Shown piece after piece: positions 63,764 through 64,000 of a stretch of 64,000 nt of DNA (within the stretch, counting starts at the first letter, position 1; the number at the start of each line of letters is the position of its first letter). The notes below the pieces were generated by a model that did not search any database, was not told the origin of the DNA, and saw nothing but the letters and a program-made list of their open reading frames with translations. A program made the position numbers and the translations under genes. Origin of the DNA: Ichthyophis bannanicus (Eukaryota > Chordata > Amphibia > Gymnophiona > Ichthyophiidae). The DNA is taken from contig CM066045.1 of the NCBI GenBank assembly GCA_033557465.1, positions 133,383,596 to 133,447,595 of the forward strand, given 5' to 3'.

Positions 63764-64000
63764 TTCTGAGGCAATGGAGAGTTAAGAGATTTAGCCAAAA
63801 TCACATGGGAGCAGTAGTGGGATTTGAGGTCGACCTGAGAGATATCAACCTGAAGTCTTCTCCAAAGTTCAATTCTGCAAACTGGATAGAGCATTACAGG
63901 GGATGGACTGCGCTACACTTGCTGTTTAATACAACTCCAGTAAGCCCCTCTTTAGTTGGCTGTTTGAACTGACTCAGCTTGACAATCCTTGTTTTTGTAG
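63764..64000. other. SINE-like scrap and unassigned edge
   Basis: GAGAGTTAAGAGATTTAGCC, then AAAATCACATGGGAGCAGTAG and TGGGATTTGAGG, resembles the inverse of the MIR/CORE-like part of the minus-strand SINEs elsewhere. The rest is unassigned. Confidence 0.4.

Overview
This window is vertebrate-type nuclear DNA made almost entirely of transposable elements. I found no host gene, no rRNA or genuine tRNA gene and no CRISPR array. The mix of families is DIRS-type tyrosine-recombinase retrotransposons, a Penelope-like element with a GIY-YIG endonuclease, CR1-like and L2-like LINEs, an L1 ORF1 copy, tRNA-derived SINEs, Tc1-like transposons and a hAT MITE. That mix, with the sheer density of DIRS copies, points to a large repeat-rich genome. 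An amphibian, possibly a caecilian, is my inference; the sequence does not prove it.

Layout. I name the DIRS copies Z, A, E, F, B, C, D, G, J, H and I. All lie on the + strand and together, with what is nested in them, they fill about 45 kb. 1-566: 3' end of Z, inside a CR1-like fragment. 1296-6708: decayed but end-to-end A, carrying a hAT MITE. 7.2-8.65 kb: a SINE and a minisatellite. 8.65-12.69 kb: truncated E. 13.2-17.96 kb: F, a second and more distant DIRS lineage, split by an L2 3' end and a SINE. 18.0-25.3 kb: a foldback sequence, a possible Penelope terminal fragment, and a Tc1-like transposon whose 3' end was split by a 4.3-kb Penelope-like element. 26157-37543: B with C nested inside it. 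37673-44984: D/G composite with a recombinant right end. 45.7-48.1 kb: truncated J with an L1 ORF1-only insertion. 48.1-49.9 kb: SINE, LINE and Tc1 pieces. 49905-59164: H with I nested inside it. 59.2-64 kb: a minus-strand L2-like LINE, hairpin DNA, and a CR1-like fragment matching the one at the left edge.

How the DIRS parts work together. A complete copy has a left inverted repeat, gag (Cys-rich motif near the N-terminus), RT plus RNase H, tyrosine recombinase (YR), an internal complementary region (ICR) and a right inverted repeat. In this family the ICR is complementary to the joined ends and is thought to template a circular intermediate that YR inserts without target duplication. Here the ICRs show where each element ends. 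The interrupted reading frame resumes cleanly on either side of the nested copies C and I, which confirms those boundaries to the base or nearly so. No copy looks fully intact: B has a nonsense codon in RT, C has frameshifts in gag and YR, H has YLDN in place of YLDD, G has lost half of gag and the start of RT, and I keeps gag and termini but no recognisable RT or YR.
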